Below are positions 8,101 to 16,498 of a DNA stretch of 64,000 nucleotides, piece by piece. The position numbers and the translations under genes were made by a program. Location of the stretch: the NCBI GenBank assembly GCA_934446365.1, contig CAKSDZ010000004.1, positions 124,001 to 188,000 of the forward strand, written 5' to 3'. How positions within the stretch are numbered: position 1 is the first letter of the stretch; every line of letters starts with the position of its first letter. Source of the stretch: an uncultured Eubacteriales bacterium (lineage in GTDB: Bacteria; Bacillota; Clostridia; Oscillospirales; CAG-272). The notes under the pieces were generated by a model, which was given only the letters and a program-made list of their open reading frames with translations, was not told the origin of the DNA and did not search any database.

Positions 8101-8465
8101 AACTTATCACCATCCGAAACGTATTTTGCGGCAGAGCTGCCCTTTGGTCCTGTCAGGCAGGGACAGTATGCCGTGAGGAATCACCCAAGACGGAATATGG
8201 GCATAGATGCCGTATTCCGCTGCGGTTCATCTATTACATTATAAGCAGGAAGCCCGAAAAAAGCCATACGCAAATTTATGGTATTTTTCATATCTCCCGC
8301 CCGGCTCCTTCCCGTAAATATGAAAACACCGCATATTTGCCTGTTTTTGGATTTTGTCCCTTGTTTTTTTCCTGTTCCACTTGAAAAAAATTGAGAATGT
8401 GGTATTATATTGATAGTTGCAAATAGCTTCCGGCTTACAAGTCAAAAATTTCGAGGTAAAAATAA
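8101..8465. other. intergenic region between mecA and trpS
   Basis: About 365 bp between divergent genes. It holds the trpS promoter (8381-8408) and a hairpin-forming stretch at 8191-8219 (arms CGGAATA and TATTCCG). The pattern GGTGGNACCGCG of a T-box leader was looked for upstream of trpS and not found. No open frame looks real. Confidence 0.6.
8381..8408 (+). promoter_or_regulatory. probable sigma-A promoter of trpS
   Basis: TTGAAA (8381-8386) and TATTAT (8403-8408), 16 bp apart, about 60 bp before the trpS start. Confidence 0.6.
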
Positions 8466-9482
8466 ATGGAATTTCAAACGGATAAGAAAACAGCTCTCTC
8501 CGGCGCGCAGCCCAGCGGCAATCTTACGATCGGAAATTATCTCGGCGCTCTGCGCAACTGGGTAACGCTTCAAAACGAGCTGTGTGAGGAATATAATTTT
8601 CTTTATTGTGTCATGGATATGCACGCGATCACCGTGCGTCAGGTGCCGGCGGACCTGCGCCGCAGGACACTTGAAACCGTCGCCATCTATATGGCCTGCG
8701 GCATCGATCCCGAAAAAAGTCTGCTTTTCGTGCAAAGCCATGTTCCCGCGCACGCGCAGCTCGGGTGGGTGCTGGATTGCTACACCATGTTCGGAGAGCT
8801 TTCCAGAATGACGCAGTTTAAGGATAAAAGTGCAAAAAATGCACAAAATATCAATGCGGGACTTTTCACCTATCCGGCGCTGATGGCAGCCGACATTCTG
8901 CTGTATCAGGCGGATCTTGTGCCGGTCGGCCTCGACCAGAAGCAGCATATCGAGATCACGCGCGATATTGCGGAGCGCTTCAATCAAATCTATGGGGATA
9001 CCTTTGTGATTCCCGAGGGTTACATCCCCGAGACGGGCACAAAAATCTGCTCGCTTGCCGATCCCTTGAAAAAGATGAGCAAATCCGACGACAACCCGAA
9101 CGGCTGCGTGCTGATGCTCGACCCGAGGGACGATATTATTCGGAAATTCAAAAGAGCGGTGACCGACAGCGATACCGCTGTCCGCTATGCCGAGGGCAAG
9201 GACGGCATCAACAACCTGATGACGATTTATTCCTGCTTTACCGGCAAGAGCTTTGAGGAAATCGAACGGGAATTCGACGGCCGCGGCTACGGCGATTTCA
9301 AGCTCGCCGTGGGCGAGGCCTGCGCCGACGGACTTGCGCCGATCCAAACGGAATATAAGAGGCTGATGTCCGACCGCGCGTATCTCGAGGGTCTGCTGCG
9401 CGAAAACGCCGAGAAGGCGTCGTATATCGCGCGCAGAACGCTTTCCAAGGTGTACCGCAAAATCGGCTTTTTGGCCGTATAA
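8466..9482 (+). CDS. trpS: tryptophan--tRNA ligase
   Basis: A 338-residue class I aminoacyl-tRNA synthetase that charges tRNA-Trp. The HIGH-equivalent PSGNLTIGNYLG is at 16-27, the KMSKS signature at 203-207 (KKMSKSDDN), and the tryptophan-pocket segment MAADILLYQADLVPVG lies between them. The length is normal for the bacterial enzyme. It has a GAGGTAAAAATAA ribosome site and its own promoter. The next gene starts 20 bp downstream and may be read through. Confidence 0.97.
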   Translation: MEFQTDKKTALSGAQPSGNLTIGNYLGALRNWVTLQNELCEEYNFLYCVMDMHAITVRQVPADLRRRTLETVAIYMACGIDPEKSLLFVQSHVPAHAQLGWVLDCYTMFGELSRMTQFKDKSAKNAQNINAGLFTYPALMAADILLYQADLVPVGLDQKQHIEITRDIAERFNQIYGDTFVIPEGYIPETGTKICSLADPLKKMSKSDDNPNGCVLMLDPRDDIIRKFKRAVTDSDTAVRYAEGKDGINNLMTIYSCFTGKSFEEIEREFDGRGYGDFKLAVGEACADGLAPIQTEYKRLMSDRAYLEGLLRENAEKASYIARRTLSKVYRKIGFLAV

Positions 9483-9502
9483 CTGAGGATAATTAAAAAT
9501 TT

Positions 9503-10603
9503 ATGCTGGATTCCATTTTCAAGACGGATATTTTATTCTGTCTTTTTGCAATCATAACGGCCTTTTTTGTCGCGCTTGCCATGACGCCCCTTGCGGGGAA
9601 GCTCGCCGCTGTCTGCGGCTGCTACGACAGGCCGGACGGCGCCCGCAAGCTTCATAAAAAGCCCGTACCGTATTTCGGAGGACTTGCCATCCTGCTCGGC
9701 TTTGTGACCTCTGCGGTTCTGTTTTCGCTTCTCATGCTGAGAGCCATCCCGCAGTCCGTTGCGGTGATGGTCATCGGCGGCATGAGCATCTGCTTTGTCG
9801 GCGTTATCGACGATATGTATGACATGCCCTCGCTTTTGAAGCTCTTCTTCCAAATCGTGATTTCCGCGTTCACCGCCTATTTCGGCGGCGCGATCGAATA
9901 TACGACGTTGTTTGACAAAACCATCGTTTTCGGTGTATTTTCGATTCCGGTGACGGTGCTTTGGATGGTGCTTATCATCAACGCGGTCAACCTTATCGAT
10001 GGTCTTGACGGGCTTGCAAGCGGTGTTTCCGCACTGGAATCCTTTGCTCTGCTGATCACCTCCGTCGTTATGGGGAATACGGTGTGCATCATCGCCTCCG
10101 CCGCGCTCTGCGGCGCCGTGCTCGGTTTTCTGCCGTACAATGCAAACAGGGCGACGATCTTTATGGGAGATGCCGGTTCCATGTTCATCGGATATATCAT
10201 GGCCTGCATTTCCGTTTTCGGACTTTTCAAGGCACAGGCGCTCTTTTCCATCGTCGTGCCTGCCCTTATCTTTGCATTGCCGATTTTGGATACGGTGGTC
10301 GCGTTTTTCAGACGGATCGCCAAGGGACAAAGCCCTTTTACGGCGGATAGGTCCCATCTGCACCACAAGCTGATCGACAACGGCTTTACGCCGAAGCAGT
10401 CGGTTATTGCGATTTACTGTGCGTCTGCCGTGTTTTGTGTGGCTTCCATTCTCTTTATGAAATATAAGATTTTCTCGGCGGTCCTTGTGCTCCTTGACCT
10501 CGTGTTCCTGGAAATTATGAAGCATTGGAAAGGGATTTTTCGCGGAAAAAAGAAGCCGCCGGAGGAAACGGCCGCCGTTTCAAAGGTGAATAAAATCGTG
10601 TGA
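9503..10603 (+). CDS. undecaprenyl-phosphate sugar-1-phosphate transferase (WecA/TagO/MraY family)
   Basis: A 366-residue integral membrane enzyme with about ten to eleven helices. It is expected to move a HexNAc-1-phosphate from a UDP-sugar to undecaprenyl phosphate, the first step of teichoic-acid or surface-polysaccharide synthesis. Family motifs: VIDDMYDM (101-108), NAVNLIDGLDGLASG (160-174), MGDAGSMFIG (221-230) and HLHHKL (285-290). The HLHHKL motif and overall pattern fit WecA/TagO better than MraY. It is followed two bases later by a small membrane-anchored protein gene. Confidence 0.92.
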   Translation: MLDSIFKTDILFCLFAIITAFFVALAMTPLAGKLAAVCGCYDRPDGARKLHKKPVPYFGGLAILLGFVTSAVLFSLLMLRAIPQSVAVMVIGGMSICFVGVIDDMYDMPSLLKLFFQIVISAFTAYFGGAIEYTTLFDKTIVFGVFSIPVTVLWMVLIINAVNLIDGLDGLASGVSALESFALLITSVVMGNTVCIIASAALCGAVLGFLPYNANRATIFMGDAGSMFIGYIMACISVFGLFKAQALFSIVVPALIFALPILDTVVAFFRRIAKGQSPFTADRSHLHHKLIDNGFTPKQSVIAIYCASAVFCVASILFMKYKIFSAVLVLLDLVFLEIMKHWKGIFRGKKKPPEETAAVSKVNKIV

Positions 10604-10622
10604 TATGAAAAGGAGGACAGAT

Positions 10623-11390
10623 ATGGGGAAAAAAAGCGCATATAAAAATGTTCTGACGCTTATTTCCGTGCTGTCCGTTCTTCTTGCCTTTACTCTTGTC
10701 TGTGCGCTTTGTCTGTTCGTCCTATATAAGACGGGCGTCGCCGATTTTGCATTTGGACCTCCCGGGGAAGTGCAGGGAGGCGCGCCTGCCGGAACGGATT
10801 TTTCACTTCCCGTCCATACCGCGGCATCGCCTACGGCGAACGCTGCCCTTACCGGAGCAAACTTTGACCGGATACTGGCCGAAACCCCTTTTGTGGACAG
10901 CTATTATATCAAAATACAGGTTTCCTCCGATGAGACGGCGGGAGACGATGTTCCGGTTTCCGGAACCTATGAAATCTGGCGTTACGGCGATCGCTATAAG
11001 ATCAATCGCTACAACAGCGGAAACGAAACCGAAAAGATCATAACCTGCGACGGTACGAGAATACAGGTGATTGATTTTCTCGCTCCCTCCATCGCTTATT
11101 ATGCCGTATCCGACGGATATACCTTTGAGAAGCTGGCGCCGCTGCCGGATTTTCGCTTACTTTTGGAAGAGGAGCATGAGATTTTTGAGTATCGGGAGAA
11201 GGACGGCGCCTGCACGGCGGCGTATGAATATACGTCGCTTGCCATGGTTGACAACGTCAGATTTTCCATGTCCACGGGACTTATCGAGTCCTTTTCCAGA
11301 TACCGCGGCGGACGTCTGATTTGGACGACCGACGTATTGTCTACGGATTTGGATTTTTCATTCAGAGATTATATGTTCAGCATCGATTAA
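10623..11390 (+). CDS. membrane-anchored extracytoplasmic protein of unknown function
   Basis: A 255-residue protein with a single N-terminal membrane segment (about residues 10-34) and a short Pro/Ala/Thr-rich linker. The outer domain of about 180 residues is rich in beta-type sequence (VSGTYEIWRYGDRYKIN, KIITCDGTRIQVIDF), resembling outer-membrane-lipoprotein-sorting or sigma-regulator-like folds only loosely. The start at 10623 is chosen over 10605 because AAGGAGGACAG sits right before it. Position behind the lipid-linked sugar transferase suggests a cell-envelope role, which is only an inference. Confidence 0.7.
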   Translation: MGKKSAYKNVLTLISVLSVLLAFTLVCALCLFVLYKTGVADFAFGPPGEVQGGAPAGTDFSLPVHTAASPTANAALTGANFDRILAETPFVDSYYIKIQVSSDETAGDDVPVSGTYEIWRYGDRYKINRYNSGNETEKIITCDGTRIQVIDFLAPSIAYYAVSDGYTFEKLAPLPDFRLLLEEEHEIFEYREKDGACTAAYEYTSLAMVDNVRFSMSTGLIESFSRYRGGRLIWTTDVLSTDLDFSFRDYMFSID

Positions 11391-11755
11391 GTGAGGATGA
11401 TCGCCATGATCACCGCAAGGAGCGCGGTGTTGTCGTCGGAATCGCCGAGCAGCATCGCAAGAATCAGTCCGAACATGATGAGATCCTCCGCGGATATTTT
11501 TTCAAGCAGTCCGCCGAGAATCCCTCCCTGCGTTTTTTCATGCGGAGCGGCCGGCTTTGCAAAGACGGGTGCTGCCGGCTCCTCTTTCGCTTTTTCGGCG
11601 GGAGTCTCTTGTTTTTCGCGCTCCGGAATCTCCGGCTCGTATCTTTTGTTTTCCGCATACATACTTCCGTTATAATCCGGAGGAACGGTGATTTTCGGTC
11701 TCGTCCTCGCGTCGGTTTCGATGGAACCGTAGCTTCGGCTGTAAATTTTCCTCAC
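11387..11755 (-). CDS. small protein with C-terminal hydrophobic tail, unknown function
   Basis: A 122-residue protein. The N-terminal 75 residues are charged and low in complexity (MRKIYSRSYGSIET, then many Lys, Glu, Pro and Ala). The last 40 residues contain DLIMFGLILAMLLGDSDDN and a second hydrophobic run LLAVIMAIILT, so two short helices may be inserted in the membrane. It is the last of three tightly packed minus-strand genes and its end overlaps the end of the convergent gene at 11390. No family is recognised with confidence. Confidence 0.65.
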   Translation of the reverse strand: MRKIYSRSYGSIETDARTRPKITVPPDYNGSMYAENKRYEPEIPEREKQETPAEKAKEEPAAPVFAKPAAPHEKTQGGILGGLLEKISAEDLIMFGLILAMLLGDSDDNTALLAVIMAIILT

Positions 11756-11759
11756 CTCC

Positions 11760-12134
11760 TCATATCAGATTCTTGAAATAGCCTGCCATTTCGGCAAGGC
11801 GGAGCATATTCAGCATTTTGTCGATTTTGTCTCTTCTTTTGTCGTCGAGATAAGGCTTCAATGCCAAAAGGAGCGCCCGTGTGTTCTTGATGTTTTTCTC
11901 CATTCCCGGGGCAGGCGAAAACAGCGCGGGCATCGCCGCCGGCGTATCCGTCTGCGGGGGAGACTCAGGGGCAGCGGCCGGCTCCGGCTCAGGCGCCGCC
12001 TGTGTCGGCTCCGTCGGAGGCGGTGTTTTGGCTTCCCCGTCCTCCGTCATGGTGTCGGCGAGCGATTTGATCTGTGCCATCATGGCGGGATTGGACAGAA
12101 TTTTGTCGAGCTTGGAGCTGAAATCGCCGTTCAT
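11760..12134 (-). CDS. small soluble protein of unknown function
   Basis: A 124-residue protein. Its N-terminus (KLDKILSNPAMMAQIKSLADTM) is a predicted amphipathic helix, its centre is a Pro/Ala/Glu-rich linker (about residues 33-70), and its C-terminus (NTRALLLALKPYLDDKRRDKIDKMLNMLRLAEM) is helical. This two-helix plan around a disordered linker recalls uncharacterised small proteins common in Clostridia. The start overlaps the stop of the 84-residue gene upstream (ATGA), and the next gene starts 4 bp after its stop, so the three are probably one operon. Confidence 0.65.
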   Translation of the reverse strand: MNGDFSSKLDKILSNPAMMAQIKSLADTMTEDGEAKTPPPTEPTQAAPEPEPAAAPESPPQTDTPAAMPALFSPAPGMEKNIKNTRALLLALKPYLDDKRRDKIDKMLNMLRLAEMAGYFKNLI

Positions 12135-12385
12135 CCGTTACCGCCTCCGCCCAGCGTTTTGATGATGATATCCGCGCGCTCCCGTCCCATCGCATTGATG
12201 AGCCGGTTGATGTCGTCCGTACCGGCGCTTTTCAGCATGGTGCGCACTTTGGTGACGTCCGCGGTCTGTGCCGCGGCGATTCTCTCGTCGAAGCCGATTG
12301 AGGATGCGATAAGACGCAGCTTGTTTTGCAAATCCTCGTCGCTTAAAGAGAGCAGGGAATCGAGCATTTTTTGATTGATTTCCAT
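12131..12385 (-). CDS. small all-helical protein of unknown function
   Basis: An 84-residue protein that opens with MEINQKMLDSLLSLSDEDLQ and carries KVRTMLKSAGTDDINRLINA and a GGGGNG end. It looks fully helical and soluble. The frame is open back to 12469, but the AAAGGAGG site lies five bases before the ATG at 12385, so the longer form is rejected. It heads the cluster with the 124- and 122-residue genes. No known family is claimed. Confidence 0.65.
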   Translation of the reverse strand: MEINQKMLDSLLSLSDEDLQNKLRLIASSIGFDERIAAAQTADVTKVRTMLKSAGTDDINRLINAMGRERADIIIKTLGGGGNG

Positions 12386-12600
12386 CATAACCTCCAAAGG
12401 AGCCGTCTCTTGAGACGGCGTATTCGATTTTGTGTGGGGAGGAGTACCCTCCGGCATCCTTACCGACACTTTTGCCTGTCGCTTTTCATTGTATATTCTA
12501 TGCCGTGATTTTTTCTTTTGCCACTTTTCCCGTCACTTTTCGGAGGTCAGGCGGAAAAATACCGGAATCATTTATCTGTATTCTGAAATAGGGAGGCTTT

Positions 12601-13104
12601 ATGAGATATACACCGAAAAAAAATAAAACCGCGAAGCTCATTTCTTTTGCCTGTGTGCTTGTCGCTTGTGCGCTGGTCGGCACGGTTTTTCTCCGCGTCC
12701 GGTATCAGGCCGTTTACGAAATCATTGCGCTTTTGTTTTATATTTTCAGCTTTGAGCTTCTTTTCCGCTATGTGTTTACCGAATATACCTATGTAATCGA
12801 CGAGGGAAATTTCATTGTGATGAAACGGACGGGACGCAGACGGATGTATGCCTGCAATGTCTCGATGAGCACGGCGCTTGCCATCTTGGAAACGCCGAAA
12901 ACCAAGGAACAGCGCACGGCATTTGCGGAATCCTATGGCCGTGTCAAAATCCGCTACAATTATTGTCAGGTGATCCGCCCGAAAAAGACCTATTCCTATA
13001 TTTTTGAATTTAACGGGGATATCGCCGAGATCGTATTTCAGCCGGACGAGGCCATGCTCGCGCTGATACGGGAAGCGATCGATCAAAAGGGGCAGGAGGA
13101 ATAA
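12601..13104 (+). CDS. small membrane protein of unknown function
   Basis: A 167-residue protein with two membrane segments near the N-terminus (about residues 12-30 and 36-54). A soluble domain follows (TYVIDEGNFIVMKRTGRRRMYACNVSMSTALAIL) that may have a PH-like beta fold, as in several Bacillota membrane proteins, but this is a guess from pattern. A GGGAGGCTTT ribosome site supports the start. It lies upstream of acpP with its own gap of about 117 bp, so no operon link is evident. Confidence 0.65.
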   Translation: MRYTPKKNKTAKLISFACVLVACALVGTVFLRVRYQAVYEIIALLFYIFSFELLFRYVFTEYTYVIDEGNFIVMKRTGRRRMYACNVSMSTALAILETPKTKEQRTAFAESYGRVKIRYNYCQVIRPKKTYSYIFEFNGDIAEIVFQPDEAMLALIREAIDQKGQEE

Positions 13105-13157
13105 TCGCTTTTGTACGGCGGCAAAAATCAAAAAGATAAAATATTTTCCAAAGGTAC

Positions 13158-13186
13158 TTGAAAATTGGATTTGCTTCGTATATAAT
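13158..13186 (+). promoter_or_regulatory. sigma-A promoter of acpP
   Basis: TTGAAA (13158-13163) and TATAAT (13181-13186) with the ideal 17-bp spacing, about 35 bp before the acyl carrier protein start. Confidence 0.75.
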
Positions 13187-13221
13187 GACGTTACTAGCAT
13201 GATATTAGGAGGAAAATAGAA

Positions 13222-13449
13222 ATGCTTGAAGCGATAAAGGACATTCTTTCAAAGCAGCTGAGAGTTGACATCAACAGCATTACGGAGGATACGAGAATCG
13301 TGGATGATTTGGGCGCCGATTCGCTCGACGTTGTGGAGATGCTGATGACGATCGAGCAGGATTATGGTGTTATCGTTCCCGACGACGTGATTGCCACATT
13401 CAAAACCGTGGGAGATGTCGCAAGATATATTGAAAACAATCAGCAGTAA
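13222..13449 (+). CDS. acpP: acyl carrier protein
   Basis: A 75-residue acidic four-helix protein. The Ser in DDLGADSLDVVEM (residues 31-43) is the site for the phosphopantetheine arm that carries acyl chains in fatty-acid synthesis. Length and sequence fit a housekeeping ACP. It has a strong AGGAGG ribosome site, its own promoter, and a terminator just after the stop, so it is a single-gene unit; no other fatty-acid gene lies nearby in the window. Confidence 0.96.
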   Translation: MLEAIKDILSKQLRVDINSITEDTRIVDDLGADSLDVVEMLMTIEQDYGVIVPDDVIATFKTVGDVARYIENNQQ

Positions 13450-13468
13450 AATTTGTGTATCAAAGAGG

Positions 13469-13497
13469 GGCGCCGGATTTTTCTCGGCGTCTTTTTT
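13469..13497 (+). terminator. terminator after acpP
   Basis: GC-rich stem (GGCGCCGG with TCGGCGTC, one or two imperfect pairs) followed by a run of six T, 20-48 bp after the acpP stop. Confidence 0.7.
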
Positions 13498-13532
13498 ATC
13501 GGATGTGCTCTGCGGACATCGGCCGGTTTGTA

Positions 13533-13561
13533 TTGACTTTTTCCGTGGGGCGCGGTATAAT
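13533..13561 (+). promoter_or_regulatory. sigma-A promoter of the nusB-xse run
   Basis: TTGACT (13533-13538), 17-bp spacer, TATAAT (13556-13561); about 65 bp before the nusB start. Confidence 0.75.
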
Positions 13562-13625
13562 TGACACAGTATCCATCGGTTAGAGGCGCGGGATGCGCAA
13601 ATTTGTTTTGCCGGAAGGAAGTTTT

Positions 13626-14042
13626 ATGGCAGCTATTTCAAGACGCGCCGCAAGGGAATGCGCGCTCAAAGTGCTTTACAGCTATGATTTTAATACGGAG
13701 GCGGAGCCGGAATCCTTTTTCTCCCTCATATGTGAAGAGGCGGAGATTCCGTCGGATGCGTTTGCGCGCTCTCTTTTTTGCGGCGCACTGGCGCATATCG
13801 GGGATATCGATGTGAAAATCTCGGAGAACGCGAAGGGCTGGAAGCTCGACCGCATCGCGCGTATGTCGCTTGCCATCATGCGGCTCTGCACCTATGAGCT
13901 GCTTTATACGGAGGTGCCGACGCCGGTCGCCATCAATGAGGCGGTGGAGCTTGCGAAAGCGTATGACGGCGACGATGCGCCTGCATTTATCAACGGTATA
14001 CTCAATTCCATCGCCGTGAAATCGGACAGGAACAACGCATGA
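13626..14042 (+). CDS. nusB: transcription antitermination factor NusB
   Basis: A 138-residue all-helical RNA-binding protein of the NusB family, which acts with NusE (S10) in processive antitermination of rRNA transcription. Typical pieces are RAARECALKVLYSYDFN at the N-terminus, LDRIARMSLAIMRLCTYEL in the centre, and TPVAINEAVELAKAYDGDDAPAFINGILNSI at the C-terminus. The frame extends back to 13593, but GGAAGGAAG stands right before the ATG at 13626 and the family starts there. Its stop overlaps the next start (ATGA). NusB commonly precedes xseA in Clostridia, as here. Confidence 0.93.
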   Translation: MAAISRRAARECALKVLYSYDFNTEAEPESFFSLICEEAEIPSDAFARSLFCGALAHIGDIDVKISENAKGWKLDRIARMSLAIMRLCTYELLYTEVPTPVAINEAVELAKAYDGDDAPAFINGILNSIAVKSDRNNA

Positions 14043-14992
14043 GAGTGCTTGGTATCGATACGAGCAATTATACGACATCGGCGGCGCTCGTGGATGAGAA
14101 CGGCTTCCGTCAGGAGCGGCGGATTTTGTCGGTGGACAAGGGGGAACGCGGGCTTCGGCAGAGCAGCGCGCTTTTTTTGCATACGGTAAATCTGCCGGAG
14201 ATCATACGGGCGCTCGCTCCGACGGAAAAGCTTGACGCAGTGGCTTACAGCGCCTATCCGAGAGACGTTGCGGGCTCCTATATGCCGTGCTTCCTTGCGG
14301 GACAGGCAGCGGCGCAGACGGCGGCCTCGGTGCTGAACGTCCCCTTATACCGCTTTTCCCATCAGGCAGGGCATTTGATGGCGGCGGTCAAGACCTGCGG
14401 TTCGGCGTCGATCGGCAAGGGGGAATTTCTTGCGTTTCATCTGTCGGGCGGAACGACGGAGCTTCTGCATGTGACGCCGGACGATACGGTCGGCTTTGCC
14501 GCGGAGATTATCGGCAGGACGCTCGATATCTCGGCGGGACAGCTCATCGACCGCATCGGCGTGATGCTGGGACTTTCGTTTCCGTGCGGCGGGGAATTGG
14601 AGCGTCTTGCGGGAGAGTCGGCGCAGGAACCGACGGTACAGGTGTGCGTCCGCGGCGCCGACTGCAATCTTTCCGGCGCCGAAAATATCGCGGCAAGGAT
14701 GGTTGAAAACGGAACGCCGGCGTGCGATATCGCAAAATTTGCGCTTGCCTTTGTCATGCGGACGGTCCTTGGCATGTCGCAGGCGGCAAGAGCGCGGTAT
14801 CCGTCCCTACCGATTCTTTATGCCGGCGGGGTCATGCGGAACGCCTATATCCGGCAGGCGGTATCGTCGGCGCTTTCCGACACTTGGTTTGCCGAGCCTG
14901 CGCTGTCGAGCGACAACGCGGTCGGCACCGCATATCTCGGGCTGGAACGACTGAAAAGAGAAATGAGGCAGGAATGGAAAAACGAATCATAA
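14039..14992 (+). CDS. TsaD/Kae1-like (peptidase M22 family) protein
   Basis: A 317-residue member of the ASKHA fold family that includes TsaD, the enzyme of tRNA threonylcarbamoyladenosine synthesis. It opens with VLGIDTSNYTTSAALVD, has a metal-binding pattern HQAGH (His108, His112) and LSGGTTELLHV (135-145). It is shorter and more divergent than true TsaD and sits in the nusB-xseA context, where Clostridia often carry a second TsaD-like protein. Whether it modifies tRNA is uncertain; a separate tsaD elsewhere is likely. It is overlapped by nusB upstream and by xseA downstream. Confidence 0.8.
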   Translation: MRVLGIDTSNYTTSAALVDENGFRQERRILSVDKGERGLRQSSALFLHTVNLPEIIRALAPTEKLDAVAYSAYPRDVAGSYMPCFLAGQAAAQTAASVLNVPLYRFSHQAGHLMAAVKTCGSASIGKGEFLAFHLSGGTTELLHVTPDDTVGFAAEIIGRTLDISAGQLIDRIGVMLGLSFPCGGELERLAGESAQEPTVQVCVRGADCNLSGAENIAARMVENGTPACDIAKFALAFVMRTVLGMSQAARARYPSLPILYAGGVMRNAYIRQAVSSALSDTWFAEPALSSDNAVGTAYLGLERLKREMRQEWKNES

Positions 14993-16191
14993 CCGTTTCG
15001 GAACTCAATGAATACATCAAAATGGTTTTGGAAAACGACGAGCTTCTGATGCGTGTTTTCATCAAGGGCGAGATATCGAATTTCACGAACCATTATAAAA
15101 CGGGGCATTTTTATTTTTCTCTGAAAGACGAGGGCGGCGCAGTGCGCGCCGTCATGTTCCGCGGCAGCGCGTCGAAGCTGAAATTCGTTCCGGAAAACGG
15201 AATGCGCGTCGTCGTGGGCGGCCGCGTGGGCGTCTTCCCGCGTGACGGCCAGTATCAGGTTTATGCGGAGACCATGGAGCCGGATGGGGTCGGCGCACTC
15301 TATGTCGCGTATGAGCAGTTGAAGGCGAAGCTGGAAAAGGAAGGGCTTTTCGACGCGGCAAAAAAGAAGCCGCTGCCGAAGATTCCGACGCGTATCGGCA
15401 TCATCACCTCGCCGACGGGCGCTGCGATCCGCGATATCATCAACATCTTGGGCAGACGGTTTCCGCTTGCGAAGGCCGTGCTTTATCCCGCGCTTGTGCA
15501 GGGAGAGGGGGCTGCGCCGGATCTTGTGCGCGGTATCGATTATTTCAACAGCGCGGGAAATGTCGATGTCATCATCATAGGACGCGGCGGCGGCTCTCTT
15601 GAAGATTTGTGGGCATTCAACGACGAAACGCTCGCACGCCGTGTCGCGGCGTCGAAAATCCCCGTCATTTCCGCCGTGGGACATGAAACAGACTTTACGC
15701 TCTGCGATTTCGCGGCGGACAGACGCGCGCCGACGCCTTCGGCGGCGGCGGAGCTTGCCGTCCCGGAGACAGGGGAGCTATCCCGCAAGCTGTCGAATGT
15801 CACGGCGAGACTCGGGCTTCTTATGGAGGGCAAAACCGGCTTGTATCGGGAGCGTCTCATGCGGCTTGCATCCGCGCGCGTCCTGATGAGCCCGATGAAT
15901 ATGATCGACGATAAGCGGATGGCGCTTGCGATGGAGGAACGCGCACTTTTTGACAGGATGACGGCGGTCCTTTCACGCAAACGGGCGGATTTTGCCAGAG
16001 ATACCGCGAAGCTTGACGCGCTCAATCCGCTCTCGGTGCTTTCCCGCGGATATGGGGCGGTGTTCACCGGAGAGGGCACCGTCGTCAAAAGCGTCTCACA
16101 GACCGCCGCCGGAGAACGGCTGTCTTTGATGCTTTCGGACGGACGGATACAGGCCACAGTGGACGAAATCCTTGCAGGGGACAGAAAATAA
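14974..16191 (+). CDS. xseA: exodeoxyribonuclease VII large subunit
   Basis: A 405-residue catalytic subunit of the nuclease that trims single-stranded DNA from both ends. It has an N-terminal OB-fold (VFIKGEISNFTNHYKTGHFYFSLKD), the core TRIGIITSPTGAAIRDI and IIGRGGGSLEDLWAFNDE motifs and AVGHETDFTLCDFAADRRAPTPSAAAE, followed by a long helical region and a C-terminal RGYGAVF segment. The frame is open far upstream, but family length and the MEKRIITVSELNEYI start place the beginning at 14974, inside the end of the TsaD-like gene. The small subunit gene follows after 61 bp. Confidence 0.95.
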   Translation: MEKRIITVSELNEYIKMVLENDELLMRVFIKGEISNFTNHYKTGHFYFSLKDEGGAVRAVMFRGSASKLKFVPENGMRVVVGGRVGVFPRDGQYQVYAETMEPDGVGALYVAYEQLKAKLEKEGLFDAAKKKPLPKIPTRIGIITSPTGAAIRDIINILGRRFPLAKAVLYPALVQGEGAAPDLVRGIDYFNSAGNVDVIIIGRGGGSLEDLWAFNDETLARRVAASKIPVISAVGHETDFTLCDFAADRRAPTPSAAAELAVPETGELSRKLSNVTARLGLLMEGKTGLYRERLMRLASARVLMSPMNMIDDKRMALAMEERALFDRMTAVLSRKRADFARDTAKLDALNPLSVLSRGYGAVFTGEGTVVKSVSQTAAGERLSLMLSDGRIQATVDEILAGDRK

Positions 16192-16209
16192 GAAAAATTA
16201 TATTGCTGT

Positions 16210-16233
16210 ATAAAATATATGATACGTTTGTAT
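16210..16233. repeat. diverged copy of AT-rich intergenic motif
   Basis: Shares the first nine and last eight bases (ATAAAATAT and GTTTGTAT) with the 24-bp motif at 23892-23915; the central seven bases differ. It lies in the gap before xseB. Confidence 0.45.
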
Positions 16234-16252
16234 AAAATAACGGAGGCTGGAT

Positions 16253-16498
16253 ATGGCAGGTGAAAATCAGAAAATGACGTTTGAGGCGGCGCTTTCCCGT
16301 TTGGAGGAGATTGTGCGTTCGATGGAAAACGGAAACGCGATGCTGGATGAATCCCTCACGCTTTTTGAAGAAGGAGTGGGACTTGTTAAGTTCTGCACCA
16401 AGGCACTGGATGAGGCGGAGCAGAAGGTGAAAATCCTTCAAAAGGGAGACGACGGCACCGTTACGGAGACGGATTTTGCAGGAAACACCGAGGGATGA
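16253..16498 (+). CDS. xseB: exodeoxyribonuclease VII small subunit
   Basis: An 81-residue small helical protein with the standard pattern FEAALSRLEEIVRSMENGNAMLDESLTLFEEGV and a closing acidic tail. It binds XseA to form the active nuclease. A GGAGGCTGGAT ribosome site supports the start. The stop overlaps the ispA start (ATGA), giving the common order xseA-xseB-ispA. The short AT-rich gap before it carries a diverged copy of the palindromic repeat seen at 17386 and 23892. Confidence 0.93.
   Translation: MAGENQKMTFEAALSRLEEIVRSMENGNAMLDESLTLFEEGVGLVKFCTKALDEAEQKVKILQKGDDGTVTETDFAGNTEG

Noticed and set aside
8101..8465. T-box leader upstream of trpS
   Set aside because: No GGTGGNACCGCG-like box and no specifier stem were found; an ordinary promoter explains the region.
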